Shown here: positions 49,085-58,031 of the stretch, in pieces
Layout of the letters: each line of letters opens with the position of its first letter
How positions within the stretch are numbered: position 1 is the first letter of the stretch
Assembly: GCF_000702445.1 (NCBI RefSeq)
Contig: NZ_JNIF01000004.1
Span: 186,001 to 250,000, forward strand
Length of the DNA: 64,000 bases
Source of the DNA: Bryobacter aggregatus MPL3
GTDB lineage: Bacteria > Acidobacteriota > Terriglobia > Bryobacterales > Bryobacteraceae
Reading direction: 5' to 3'
Program-made: the position numbers and the translations under genes
Notes under the pieces: model-generated
Told to the model about the DNA's origin: nothing
The model's input: only the letters and a program-made list of their open reading frames with translations
The model's database searches: none

Positions 49085-49170
49085 TCTTAGAGAGGAGAAC
49101 CTCCATTTTGTTGCAAGTGTTGTCAGCATGGCAGGTTTTTAGTAGCCTGAGAATCGCTGGATTTTCAGCT

Positions 49171-49296
49171 ATGGATCAAGAATCGACAGTCCGGGCCGTT
49201 GCAGGACTCACCGCTTTGCTGCTGGTTGCTATTCTCATCATGCGCCGCAAGGGCGGTAAGAAGCCGACGAATAGAAAAGACGATATCTCAGAATGA
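49171..49296 (+). CDS. 41-residue single-pass membrane protein
   Basis: Starts MDQESTVRAVAGLTALLLVA, with one membrane helix (about residues 10-25) and a basic tail RRKGGKKPTNRK. Its stop overlaps the SET gene start by four bases (ATGA), which argues that it is a real, translated gene although very short. Function unknown; it may anchor or regulate the SET protein. Confidence 0.55.
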   Translation: MDQESTVRAVAGLTALLLVAILIMRRKGGKKPTNRKDDISE

Positions 49297-49751
49297 AGGC
49301 AAAAGGAATCGGAGCCGCGCCGCAGATCGCGAAAGAATTCTGCAAGTTCCGGCTTGAGGTGCGGCCGAGCAAGATCCATCGCTGGGGTGTGTTTGCCCTG
49401 GAGGCGATTCCCAAGGGCCGCAAAGTGATGGAGTACACCGGAAAACTGGTGAGCCGCAAGGAAGGGAAGCGGCGTGCGGAATCCAACCAGATCCATTGCC
49501 TGTTTACAGTAGACCCCTATTGGTATATCGATGGCGCTGAAGGGGGAAGTGGCGCGGAGTTTGTGAACCACTGCTGTGAACCGAGTCTCGAATCACGGGT
49601 GGAGAAGCGGCAGGTCTTCTACTTTGCGCTGCGCGATATCCAGGCCGGTGAGGAACTAAGCCTCGATTATCACTTTGGGAAGAACCAGGAACGGGTGGTT
49701 TGCGGGTGCGGGTCGCCAAAGTGCCGGGGCACGATCAATTTGCTGGAGTAG
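49293..49751 (+). CDS. SET domain-containing protein (lysine methyltransferase-like)
   Basis: A 152-residue protein consisting of a SET domain: HRWGVFALEAIPKGRKVMEYTG at the start, FVNHCCEPSLESRV (the NHxCxPN-like motif), and AGEELSLDYHF (the GEELxxDY motif). A post-SET zinc cluster CGCGSPKCRG follows. It probably methylates lysine in a protein using S-adenosylmethionine. In bacteria such proteins are scattered and mostly of unknown target. It is coupled to the small membrane gene upstream. The 139-bp gap after it is empty. Confidence 0.9.
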   Translation: MKAKGIGAAPQIAKEFCKFRLEVRPSKIHRWGVFALEAIPKGRKVMEYTGKLVSRKEGKRRAESNQIHCLFTVDPYWYIDGAEGGSGAEFVNHCCEPSLESRVEKRQVFYFALRDIQAGEELSLDYHFGKNQERVVCGCGSPKCRGTINLLE

Positions 49752-49890
49752 GGGAAGCTGGATTTGAGATCACGGGCATGGCGGGTTGTTGCCGTTTTGC
49801 CCGGTACCCCGACTGGCCCCGCACCGGTGAGACGGGCGAGGCCGTTTGCTTGGGGCTGCTTATTCTGTGGAATCTGTTCCTGGTGAGTTG

Positions 49891-51183
49891 TTAAGACCGC
49901 CAGATGGGAGGGAGCCGGTCGCTGGCTGCCGACCAGTGGGGAAGTGAAGTCGTCTGCTCGAGAACGAGCACACGATTGTATTTGGCCAGACGCTCCGAAC
50001 GGGTGATCGAGCCGACCTTCAATTGCGCCATTCCCGAGGCGATCGCCAGATCGGTGAGGAATGTGTCTTCCGTCTCTCCGCTGCGGGCGCTGATGACGGC
50101 CCGCCAGTTGCTCGCCCGCGCTTTGTCGATGACGGCAAAGGTTTCGGTGAGGGTTCCGATCTGGTTCATCTTGACGAGCACCGCGTTGGCGGCCTTGCTG
50201 GCGATGGCGCGCTGCAGCCGTTCGGGGTTGGTGGTGAGGAAGTCGTCGCCGATGATCTGTGCGTGTTCACCTAAGCGGTGTGTGAGTTCGGGCCATTCCG
50301 ACCAGGCATTCTGTTCGAGACCGTCTTCAATCGAGACCACCGGGTACTTGCGGCACCAGCCTGCCAGGAGATCGATGAAGTCGCGGGCTGGCATGCTGCG
50401 GCCTTCTGAACGGAGGGCGTATTCCCCGCCGGCAAAAAAGTGCGAGGCGGCGACGTCGAGGGCGATTGAGACCTGTGACCCGGGCGCAAGTCCGCTTTTC
50501 TCGATCGCTTCGGTGAGAATGGCAAGCGCCTGCTCATTGGTGGCGAGTCGTGGTCCCCAGCCGCCTTCGTCCGCTACTCCTGTGAAGTAAGCTCCTTTTT
50601 CCTCTAGCAGTTCCCTGGTTTTTCTATGGATCTTCGTGATCCACTCCATCGCCTCTGCAAAGCTGCCGGCGGCGTGAGGAATGGCGAGAAAATCCTGGAA
50701 TTCCATGGCGCGGGCGGCATGCAGGCCTCCGCTCAGGATGTTGACCATCGGGAGTGGTAGGACGGCCTTGCGATTGCCGGCGAGGTGGCTCCAGAGCGGT
50801 ACTTTCCGGCTGTGCGCGGCGGCGCGGGCGGTGGCGCAGGAGATGGCAAGGATCGCATTCGCCCCGAGGCGGGATTTGTTCGGGGTACCGTCGAGATCGA
50901 TCATCAACTGGTCGATGGTGGCCTGGTCAAAGACGCTCTTCCCCTCGAGGGCAGGAGCGAGGATCGTTTCGATATTGTGGCAGGCCTTGCGGACACCGAG
51001 TCCGTTATAGCGTTGAGGATCGCCGTCGCGCAGCTCGTGGGCCTCGCTCGCACCGGTGGAGGCGCCAGACGGGACCTGGGCGCTAGCGCTGAGTCCGCTG
51101 CTGAGGGTGAGATGGGCTTCGACGGTGGGGCGGCCCCGGCTATCGAGGACTTCAAAGGCTTGGATGGAGGAAATCTTATTCAT
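49891..51183 (-). CDS. eno: enolase, divergent active site
   Basis: A 430-residue enolase-fold protein starting MNKISSIQAFEVLDSRGRPT. It keeps the GGLHA histidine loop, VADEGGWGPRLATNEQAL, SIEDGLEQNAWSEW, IGDDFLTTNPERL, KMNQIGTLTET and the C-terminal LKVGSITRSERLAKYNR lysine. Two residues differ from canonical enolase: the usual QEF glutamate is Asp164 (FQDFL), and the usual SHRSGETED histidine is Ala366 (SARSGETED). It may be a slow or specialised enolase. The gene overlaps the phosphotransferase gene by eight bases. Confidence 0.85.
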   Translation of the reverse strand: MNKISSIQAFEVLDSRGRPTVEAHLTLSSGLSASAQVPSGASTGASEAHELRDGDPQRYNGLGVRKACHNIETILAPALEGKSVFDQATIDQLMIDLDGTPNKSRLGANAILAISCATARAAAHSRKVPLWSHLAGNRKAVLPLPMVNILSGGLHAARAMEFQDFLAIPHAAGSFAEAMEWITKIHRKTRELLEEKGAYFTGVADEGGWGPRLATNEQALAILTEAIEKSGLAPGSQVSIALDVAASHFFAGGEYALRSEGRSMPARDFIDLLAGWCRKYPVVSIEDGLEQNAWSEWPELTHRLGEHAQIIGDDFLTTNPERLQRAIASKAANAVLVKMNQIGTLTETFAVIDKARASNWRAVISARSGETEDTFLTDLAIASGMAQLKVGSITRSERLAKYNRVLVLEQTTSLPHWSAASDRLPPIWRS

Positions 51184-52150
51184 GAAAGGAATCTGCTTGC
51201 ATTTCGAAAACTTCGGCGATGGTGGGCGGCGGGTGTTGGATGAGGTCGCGGGCAAAGCGGCGGGCCTGGTCGCGCTCGTGGGGGCGCAAGTATTCGGCTG
51301 GGCTTTTGCCGTCGATGCGGGCGAGGTGGAGGCAGCCGAGATGCCGTAGGGTGGCGGCCTCGATCCAATCGGATTGGCTTCGTTTGAGTTCGTTGAAATA
51401 GGTGAGGGCGGCCTGGGCGTAGAGGGGACGGGCGAGCGAGTTGTGCCAGCACTTCAGCAGGAAGTGGTTGAGCAGGAAGGCGACATCAAAGCTGGGGTCG
51501 CCCCAGTGCATGACCTCATAGTCGATGGAGAAAAGCTGATTGCCGGGGTTGACGAGGAAGTTTTTGGGTGACCAGTCGCCGTGAGTGAGGCCACGCAACT
51601 CGTTACGACTCTGGTGGATAGCTGCCTCAAATTGAGGAGAAAGATCAGGATGGGCGCGCGCAGTGGCCCGGTAATAGGGATCGAGGCGGAGCTGATCGAA
51701 GAGGTCGAGGCCGGTGAATTGCGATTCGAGATGGGGGACTTCGAAGAAGACTTTCTGTAGTTGCGCCGCCTGGAGGGCGAGGCTGGTGTCGACTTGTCCG
51801 GCGAGGAGAAGCTGCTTCCAGGTGGGCGCGCTCTCGTCGGCGGCCGACATCGCGAAGAGGTAATGGGGCCGGTCTTCAAAGAGGAGGGTAGGGAGGCTAC
51901 CGGGAGGCGCGAGAGGTTGGAGGAAGGTGAGGGCGTCGATCTCACGGAAAATCCGGGCGCGATCACTGAACCAATCCTGTTGGACACGGAGCTTGGCGAG
52001 CGACTGCTTGAGGACGAGGTCCGGTTGGCCCGGGGATTGGGCCCGGAAAACCATGTTGGAGACTCCACCGGTGAGCTCTCGGACCTCAAATGCGGTGTGG
52101 AAGCGGGCTGTCAGATAGGCAGCAGCAGAGAGCTGGTTCAGTTCTGGCAA
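51176..52150 (-). CDS. phosphotransferase, aminoglycoside/choline-kinase-like
   Basis: A 324-residue kinase-like protein. The catalytic loop reads LTHGDWSPKNFLV (HGDxxxxN) and the metal motif IDYEVMHWGDPSFDVAF (D..E..GDP). A glycine-rich N-terminal strand (LTGGVSNMVF) fits. The family phosphorylates small alcohols or sugars such as choline, homoserine or methylthioribose. It precedes the divergent enolase in an overlapping operon, suggesting a shared pathway; the substrate is unknown. Confidence 0.85.
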   Translation of the reverse strand: MPELNQLSAAAYLTARFHTAFEVRELTGGVSNMVFRAQSPGQPDLVLKQSLAKLRVQQDWFSDRARIFREIDALTFLQPLAPPGSLPTLLFEDRPHYLFAMSAADESAPTWKQLLLAGQVDTSLALQAAQLQKVFFEVPHLESQFTGLDLFDQLRLDPYYRATARAHPDLSPQFEAAIHQSRNELRGLTHGDWSPKNFLVNPGNQLFSIDYEVMHWGDPSFDVAFLLNHFLLKCWHNSLARPLYAQAALTYFNELKRSQSDWIEAATLRHLGCLHLARIDGKSPAEYLRPHERDQARRFARDLIQHPPPTIAEVFEMQADSFHE

Positions 52151-52172
52151 CCCTCCATTGTATGCGCTGTGT

Positions 52173-53390
52173 TCAATGCGAGGTGCGTGAGAAGAGATTC
52201 AACAGGCCCGACCAGGCAGAACTGCTCTTGCGGGGCTTGGCGGGCTCGGGACGGCCCCCCAGTTTTTCCGCAAGAACCGACAGACCTTTGCCAAAGGGAG
52301 AGCTGACCGGGACAGGTTTGCCCTCGATCATGGCCCGCTGGACACTATCGAAGTCGCTGGGCAGAAGTTGGAAGACTTCACAACGGATGGCAGTTTCCAC
52401 CACTTCTTTGCTCAGACCGACGTCGCGGCTGTAGCGATTGACGATCAGTTTCACCTTGCCGCGATCGACCCGGTTCTGGTCCAGATAGTTCAACACGCGC
52501 TGCGTGGCCTGGAGGGCGGGGAGTTCGTTGGTGGAGACGAGAAGGATCTCGTCGGCATGGCGGAGGGTGGAGAGATTCCAGGCGCCGTAGGGGGAGCCAA
52601 TGTCGATGATGCTGGTGTCATAGTGCCAACGGGCGTAGTCGAGGATGCCGGCGGCATCCCGGATGTCATGAATCCCTTCGACGGAGCTGTCCGGGGAAAG
52701 CATGACGTCAATGCCTTGCGTGGGGACGATGAGGCTCTTCCAGACATCGGGATCGAGGGCCTGGTGGAGCGTCACTGCATCCATAAAGCTGAACTGGCTC
52801 TTCAACTTCAGAAGAAAACTGATTGTTCCGGTGAGGGGGTCCAGATCGGCCAGGAGCATCTTGCTTGCGCGGCGTTTCCAGTGGAAGGTCAGGCCACTGG
52901 CCACCGTGGAGGCTCCGCAGGCGCCCTTGGCGGGAACGACGGCAATGATGCGTCCGGCTTTTCCATTGCCCTTGGCGGTGGGATTCTTGGCGACCAGGCG
53001 GCCGAGAACCTGTTCGAGTTGCTCGCTGGAGAAGGGATGGATGAGGAACTCGGCTGCTCCAGCGCGGAGGCAGGAGAGGATCAGGTCGGTGTCATTGCTG
53101 GGGATCAAGGCGACGACAGGGGTTTTGGCGTGCATGGTGGCGATCTCGCGGATGAGATCGAGTCCGCGATCGGGATCGCTCGCGACGTCGGCGAGGCAGA
53201 GATCGGGGGCCTGCACGTTGAGGACTTCCAGGAGCCCGGCGGAAGGAGGATAAACAGGAATCTCCAAAACTTGCGACTGTGGCATGTTTCCGCTCAAGAG
53301 CTGTTGGAGGTCCTTCGTGATGCCCTGGGAAGGGGAGATGACCAGGTATTTCCAATTGCCGGCACTTTGAAAGCTGTCGTTAAGACTCAT
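52173..53390 (-). CDS. CpaE/TadZ-like pilus-assembly ATPase
   Basis: A 405-residue protein. Residues about 15-130 form an atypical receiver domain (LVISPSQGITKDLQQLL, LCLADVASDPDRGLDLI). Residues 145-380 form a ParA/MinD-type ATPase with the deviant Walker A PAKGACGASTVASGL and DLDPLTGTISFLL. This is the layout of CpaE/TadZ, which places the Flp/Tad pilus apparatus at the pole. No other tad gene lies nearby. It is divergent from the LuxR gene. Confidence 0.82.
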   Translation of the reverse strand: MSLNDSFQSAGNWKYLVISPSQGITKDLQQLLSGNMPQSQVLEIPVYPPSAGLLEVLNVQAPDLCLADVASDPDRGLDLIREIATMHAKTPVVALIPSNDTDLILSCLRAGAAEFLIHPFSSEQLEQVLGRLVAKNPTAKGNGKAGRIIAVVPAKGACGASTVASGLTFHWKRRASKMLLADLDPLTGTISFLLKLKSQFSFMDAVTLHQALDPDVWKSLIVPTQGIDVMLSPDSSVEGIHDIRDAAGILDYARWHYDTSIIDIGSPYGAWNLSTLRHADEILLVSTNELPALQATQRVLNYLDQNRVDRGKVKLIVNRYSRDVGLSKEVVETAIRCEVFQLLPSDFDSVQRAMIEGKPVPVSSPFGKGLSVLAEKLGGRPEPAKPRKSSSAWSGLLNLFSRTSH

Positions 53391-53588
53391 TTAATTACTG
53401 TATTCGAATGATGCTAAAAGACTTATCCGTCGACATGAATTGAGCGGAAAGTTCAATCCGGGGAGCAGAGACAAGTCTATGTACCTTAGCTATCGTCGCC
53501 AGACCTTAAAAACATGAGAGAAAAAACACTCGAAAGATTTACTAAAACGTTTGCACCGGTGGCCGATAAGCTTTCCCGAGTCGAGATA

Positions 53589-53659
53589 TTCCCCTACACC
53601 AATGGGGAAGGCTAGACCCAATACCAAGGCCATGCTAGCCCGGACGCCCTGCAAAGGGC
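53589..53659 (+). other. three-hairpin structured leader upstream of LuxR gene
   Basis: Consecutive stems TTCCCC/GGGGAA (53589-53609), GGCTAG/CTAGCC (53610-53640) and GCCCT-GCAA-AGGGC (53646-53659). They end 30-40 bp before the start of the regulator. No known riboswitch core is recognised. The rest of the 53391-53688 gap shows no gene. Confidence 0.4.
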
Positions 53660-53688
53660 AAAGGTATAGAAGGCGTTGATTTGAAAGG

Positions 53689-54501
53689 TTGAATCCCACC
53701 GTGACCGATCACAATCCAATCGATCCCACCTACCCCACATCCCCCGTCCCCGCGACCGTATTACTGTGTGAAACACAATCCCTCACGGTTGAGGGTGTGC
53801 GTTCCGTTCTGAACGCAACGAGCGACCTCCGTGTTAGCGGAGCTTGCGAAAGCCTGGCGCTCTGCCGGGAGATCTCCCGCCGGCAACGTCCGGACATTGT
53901 ATTGATCGACAAAGCTCTTGGGATCCAGGCGATCATGGACTGGATTCAGGACCTGAAACTGGCTGAGCAGGATCTGGACCTTCTGCTGTCGCGAAATCCG
54001 AGCTATGCCGCCAGTTTTCTGCCCACGGATGCGCCGATCAATGGCCGGCTGAAGCCGCTGACCCGCACCGTGGTTTGGGGGGTGTCGATGACGGAAGCGG
54101 AGGCCTTGCGGTTCTTGCAAGCTGGAGCCAAGGGCATCCTGCGCAAGACGACTTCTCCATCAAATTTATTGAACTGTGTGCGTACGGTGATGAATGGGAA
54201 GAACTGGATGGAAGATAGCGTTTTCCGGGATCAGCCGCGCGAGGATCGCTATCCGCGTTCGGAGCTGACGCCGCGCGAGACCCAGGTGATGGATCTGGTG
54301 GAGCATGGACTGAAGAACCGCGAGATCGCCCGGGAACTGGGAATCCGGCCAGGTACAGTCAAGATTCACCTGAAGCACATTTTTGAGAAGACGGGTGTGC
54401 GGGGGCGCTACGGTTTGGCGTTGACGGGATTGCGCCAGAAGGGCGTGCTGTCGGTGGATAAAAGCGGGGAGTCCATGACGGGCCGCAGCGCCTCGGTCTA
54501 A
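53689..54501 (+). CDS. LuxR/NarL-family response regulator
   Basis: A 270-residue regulator. The receiver-like domain (about 20-165) keeps PDIVLIDKALG with the phospho-acceptor Asp, but a segment of about 35 residues (LLLSRNPSYAASFLPTDAP and after) is inserted before the WGVSMTEAEALRFLQAGAKGILRK strand. The C-terminal HTH (about 195-255) is of LuxR type: LTPRETQVMDLVEHGLKNREIARELGI...VKIHLKHIFEK. TTG 53689 is used as start; GTG 53701 is an alternative. It may control the nearby CpaE-like or secreted-protein genes. Confidence 0.85.
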   Translation: MNPTVTDHNPIDPTYPTSPVPATVLLCETQSLTVEGVRSVLNATSDLRVSGACESLALCREISRRQRPDIVLIDKALGIQAIMDWIQDLKLAEQDLDLLLSRNPSYAASFLPTDAPINGRLKPLTRTVVWGVSMTEAEALRFLQAGAKGILRKTTSPSNLLNCVRTVMNGKNWMEDSVFRDQPREDRYPRSELTPRETQVMDLVEHGLKNREIARELGIRPGTVKIHLKHIFEKTGVRGRYGLALTGLRQKGVLSVDKSGESMTGRSASV

Positions 54502-54560
54502 GTCTTTCCGGCCCTTTGTTCGCGGGAGGTTGCGCGAGATCCACGTGTTAGACTCGGGAT

Positions 54561-56270
54561 GTGTTCTCACACATTTCGCGGACTTTTCCCTGGATTTTGC
54601 GATCCCTCCCGCTCTTTGCAGTTCTCCTGATTCCCGACTCCCTGCGAGCACAGCCGAAGGCGGTACAGATTCTCGATGAAGAGATGAATCGCAACTTCGC
54701 ACAGTTGAAAAAAGCCGATCCACCGGCCTACTTCCTCTCTTATGAAATGCAGGAGCAAGAGGCGCAGTCTGTTACAGCTACGCTTGGAACGCTGCAAGGA
54801 TCGAATGCGAGCCAATCGCGAAATGTCGACATTTCGGTGCGTGTCGGAGACGCCAAGCTCGATAACTACCGGCAGATTCGTGGCGATCGTCCGCAGTTTG
54901 CGGGAGCGGTCTCGCTGCCGCTTGACGATGAAGCAAACGCTTTGCGCCGCCGCTTGTGGCTGGAGACCGACCGGGTATACCGTGCCGGGGCACAGCGCCT
55001 GATCAATATCAAAACCAATCAGCAGATGAAGTTGGAAGGCGATGACAAGTCTGGGGACTTCTCGCCGGTACCTGTTGTTGTGAAGTATGAAACGGTGGGA
55101 CCGCTGAAGTTTGACACCCGGCTTTGGCAGGAACGTGCTCGCAAGTGGAGCCAGTATTTTGCGGATAAGCCGGAAGTTCTTGCGAGTTCTGTTGTGGTGG
55201 TAGGGCAGCGGGAACTGAAGACTTTTGTCAATACAGATGGAACGAAGCTGCAGTACGGCCGCCTGTTTGCGCGCATCATTATCAGTGCCCGCGGGAAGGC
55301 TGGCGATGGGATGAACCTTTCGGCGAGTGAGACGTTTGAGGCGGAAGATCCGAGCCGTCTGCCGGATGAGAAGCTTGTGCAGCAGGCGGTGGAGAAGGTG
55401 CATAAGAAGTTGGCTGCTTTGTTGAAGGCGCCTTTAGCGGAGCCTTTCACAGGACCGGCGATTCTGTCCGGCAAAGCAGCTGGCGTTTTCTTCCACGAGA
55501 TTTTCGGACATCGCATTGAAGGACACCGCCAGAAGGATGAGACTGAAGGGCAGACCTTCACGAAGATGGTTGGGCAGAAGATTCTGCCGGACTTCCTGAG
55601 CGTGAAGATGGACCCGACGCTGCATCAATTGGCGGGGGTCGATTTGTACGGTTGGTATGACTATGACGACGAAGGCGTGAAGGCCCGGCCAGTGAGTGTG
55701 GTGAAGAGCGGGATTCTCGAAAACTTCCTGATGTCGCGCTCGCCGATCAATGGCTTCCCGGAATCGAATGGACATGGACGGAAGCAACTGGGCGCAGAGG
55801 TCGTATCGCGGCAATCGAATCTGGTGGTGGAAAGTTCGAAGTCTGTGACAAACGCGGCGTTGCGCAATGAACTGATTGCGGAGATCAAGAAGCAGAACAA
55901 GCCTTATGGTTTGTACTTCGAGGAGGTTTCGAGCGGTTTCACCGTGACGAGCCGCCGCGGGCTGCAGGGTTTTCAGGTGGCGCCGGTGATGGTGTATAAA
56001 GTCTTCGCCGATGGCAGGCCGGATCAGTTGATTCGGGGTTCGGATATCGTGGGTACGCCGCTGACGAGCTTTGCGAAGATTGCGATGACGTCGAATGACA
56101 CGACGGTATTCAATGGATATTGTGGCGCTGAGTCTGGGCAGGTGCCGGTGTCGGCGTCCGCGCCGGCGCTGCTGGTGACGGAGATAGAGGTGTCACTCCG
56201 GGAGCGTTCGCAAGAGCGGCCGCCCTTTCTGGAGCGGCCGAAGGCTTCGACGATTTCGGGGGTGCTCTAA
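54561..56270 (+). CDS. TldD/PmbA family metallopeptidase
   Basis: A 569-residue secreted TldD-like protein with a GTG start and a signal peptide (LRSLPLFAVLLIPDSLRA). The zinc motif HEIFGHRIEGHR begins at His312. Flanking motifs are GPAILSGKAAGVFFHE, DLYGWYDYDDEGV and EVVSRQSNLVVESS. TldD-TldE complexes unfold and cleave peptides such as microcin precursors; the exported form here suggests a periplasmic role. The stop overlaps the next start by one base. Confidence 0.9.
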   Translation: MFSHISRTFPWILRSLPLFAVLLIPDSLRAQPKAVQILDEEMNRNFAQLKKADPPAYFLSYEMQEQEAQSVTATLGTLQGSNASQSRNVDISVRVGDAKLDNYRQIRGDRPQFAGAVSLPLDDEANALRRRLWLETDRVYRAGAQRLINIKTNQQMKLEGDDKSGDFSPVPVVVKYETVGPLKFDTRLWQERARKWSQYFADKPEVLASSVVVVGQRELKTFVNTDGTKLQYGRLFARIIISARGKAGDGMNLSASETFEAEDPSRLPDEKLVQQAVEKVHKKLAALLKAPLAEPFTGPAILSGKAAGVFFHEIFGHRIEGHRQKDETEGQTFTKMVGQKILPDFLSVKMDPTLHQLAGVDLYGWYDYDDEGVKARPVSVVKSGILENFLMSRSPINGFPESNGHGRKQLGAEVVSRQSNLVVESSKSVTNAALRNELIAEIKKQNKPYGLYFEEVSSGFTVTSRRGLQGFQVAPVMVYKVFADGRPDQLIRGSDIVGTPLTSFAKIAMTSNDTTVFNGYCGAESGQVPVSASAPALLVTEIEVSLRERSQERPPFLERPKASTISGVL

Positions 56271-57106
56271 TGCAGCGTCGTGAATTTGGATTGCTCCTTC
56301 CTGGCGCCCTGCTGGCCCAGCAACGCGGAGGCATTGCTGTTTCAGATCCGATTCTGAAAGCAATGCAGGACGAGATGGCGCGGGCCAAGCCAATGGCGGT
56401 GGTGGGCGGCCAGCCCCTGTACTTTATGGAATGCGCGTTGGACGACGCGAAATCTTATCGCGTGTCCGCCAGCCTGGGCGCGTTGTTTAGTGCACAGGGC
56501 TCGGCGTTCCGTGTACCCCGTGTCGCGGTTCGAGTGGGAGATTTGAAGTTTGACAACACGAATTACGTGTTCTCAGAGATCTTCATGGGCACTCGTTTCG
56601 ACCCGGAACAATTTCCTCTCGACAATAATATTCCGGCGATGCGTCAGATCTTCTGGCTTGCGCTCGATCGTGCTTACAAGACAGCAATTGAGGCCGTCGG
56701 GCGGAAGCGAGCGGCCTTGCGCAACGTGACGCAGGCCGAGGTGTTGCCTGACTTCTCAGAAGCTCCTCCCACCAAACTTGTGGAAGCGATTCCGAACTGG
56801 AGTATCGACGAAGAAGGTTGGAAGGCACGCATTACGAAGTTGTCCAAGGTGTTTGCCTCTTATCCCGAGGCGTTCACATCGTCGGTGGATTTTGAGTCCT
56901 CGCGGGACATTTATTACTACACGAACACGGATGGCACGGAGATTCGCTCGACCGAATTGTTGTCGGTGGTTCGTGTGCGCGCCGCCGGGCAGGCTGCGGA
57001 CGGAATGCGGGTGCGGGATCATGCCACCTTTGTTGCCACCGAGGCCATGAAGTTGAGCTCCGAGGCTGACATGGAACGCGGGCGCGCCAAGTGGGCGAGA
57101 ATCTGA
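56270..57106 (+). CDS. TldD/PmbA-like protein, N-terminal part (frameshifted)
   Basis: A 278-residue reading starting MQRREFGLLLPGALLAQQ with a short signal-like sequence. Its body parallels residues 30-290 of the preceding gene (YFMECALDDAKSYRVSASLG, TRFDPEQFPLDNNIPAMRQIFWLALDRAYK, YPEAFTSSVDFESSRDIYYYTNTDGTEIR). It runs into a stop at 57106 just where the homologue continues; the sequence that should follow is in another frame (see the gene at 57091). Either a real frameshift or a sequencing error lies at about 57085-57106. Confidence 0.75.
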   Translation: MQRREFGLLLPGALLAQQRGGIAVSDPILKAMQDEMARAKPMAVVGGQPLYFMECALDDAKSYRVSASLGALFSAQGSAFRVPRVAVRVGDLKFDNTNYVFSEIFMGTRFDPEQFPLDNNIPAMRQIFWLALDRAYKTAIEAVGRKRAALRNVTQAEVLPDFSEAPPTKLVEAIPNWSIDEEGWKARITKLSKVFASYPEAFTSSVDFESSRDIYYYTNTDGTEIRSTELLSVVRVRAAGQAADGMRVRDHATFVATEAMKLSSEADMERGRAKWARI

Positions 57107-58014
57107 GGGCCATGACGAATGCACCGGTGGGAGAATCGTACTCTGGCCCGGTCCTGTTTGAAGCGGAAGCCGCAGCGCAGATGTTTGCGGACATTATTGG
57201 GTCGCAAGCGGGTGCGTTTCGAAAGCCCGTTGGCGAGCCAAGCCGGCCGCTCAATATTTCGCCTGGCGAATTTGATGGCCGTCTGAACTCGCGGGTGTTG
57301 CCGTCGTCCTTTACGGTGGTGGATGATCCGACGCAGAAAGAGTACAAGGGCAAGCCCTTACTCGGATCTTTTTCCGCGGACCTGGAGGGCGTAAAACCCG
57401 TGCCGGTGGTCCTGGTGGAGAAGGGAAATTTGAAGGGTTATCTGTCGACCCGCATTCCGACCCGGGATTCCAAAGGGTCGAATGGGCATGCGCGTCTCCC
57501 CGGTTCCTTCGGCGGCTATCTGGCATCGTCCAGCAATCTTTTTGTGAAGAGCGAGGAGGCGGTCTCGCCTGCCGAGTTGCGGACCAAGTTTCTGGACATG
57601 CTGAAGCAGCGGAGCAAACCCTATGGGATGCTGATCCGGAAGATGGATTTCCCCTCGACGGCATCCTTCGATGAGTTGCGGCAACAACTGAGTGGGGCGA
57701 GTGGCCGGCCGGCTCCCATCCCGCTGCTTGCTTACCGGGTCTATCCCGATGGCCGTGAGGAGTTGGTGCGCGGCCTGCGATTCCGTGGATTGAATCTGCG
57801 CGCGTTGAAAGATATTGTGGCTGCGGGAAGCGACGAGGTGCAGTTCGACTTCTTGGGGAACGCCGCGCCATTTGCAGTGGTGGGCGGTGGGAATTACATC
57901 TTTGGTTGTTCCACCATTGCGCCGAGCGTGTTGTTTGAGGATCTCGAACTGGAGCGTCCGCAAGTGGAATTGCCGAAGCTGCCTGTGGTGCCGCCTCCCG
58001 CATTGACGGCCTGA
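57091..58014 (+). CDS. TldD/PmbA-like protein, C-terminal part lacking the zinc motif
   Basis: A 307-residue continuation from a GTG at 57091, starting MGENLRAMTNAPVGESYSGP, which is the expected next segment of a TldD protein. The HExxxH site is replaced by AQMFADIIGSQAGAFRKP, so there is no zinc ligand. Later parts (PVVLVEKGNLKGYLSTRIP, LLAYRVYPDGREELVRG) are intact. It may be a TldE-like inactive partner of the preceding TldD. Whether the two readings are joined by frameshifting cannot be told here. Confidence 0.75.
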   Translation: MGENLRAMTNAPVGESYSGPVLFEAEAAAQMFADIIGSQAGAFRKPVGEPSRPLNISPGEFDGRLNSRVLPSSFTVVDDPTQKEYKGKPLLGSFSADLEGVKPVPVVLVEKGNLKGYLSTRIPTRDSKGSNGHARLPGSFGGYLASSSNLFVKSEEAVSPAELRTKFLDMLKQRSKPYGMLIRKMDFPSTASFDELRQQLSGASGRPAPIPLLAYRVYPDGREELVRGLRFRGLNLRALKDIVAAGSDEVQFDFLGNAAPFAVVGGGNYIFGCSTIAPSVLFEDLELERPQVELPKLPVVPPPALTA

Positions 58015-58031
58015 GGCTTGGGACGTACCGG

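Noticed and set aside
53530-53690. Possible cyclic-di-GMP riboswitch upstream of the LuxR gene
   Set aside because: The conserved GEMM core (GGGCAAACC and GGACGCAAAGCC with a GAAA loop) is not present; only generic hairpins are.
53490-53699. Minus-strand 69-codon frame between cpaE-like and LuxR genes
   Set aside because: No ribosome-binding site or recognisable feature; it overlaps the structured leader and the LuxR start.
57785-57794. GTGGATTGAA inside the second TldD-like gene, resembling the CRISPR repeat 3' end
   Set aside because: It is followed by TC instead of AC, has no preceding stem, and encodes ordinary residues of the protein; chance match.
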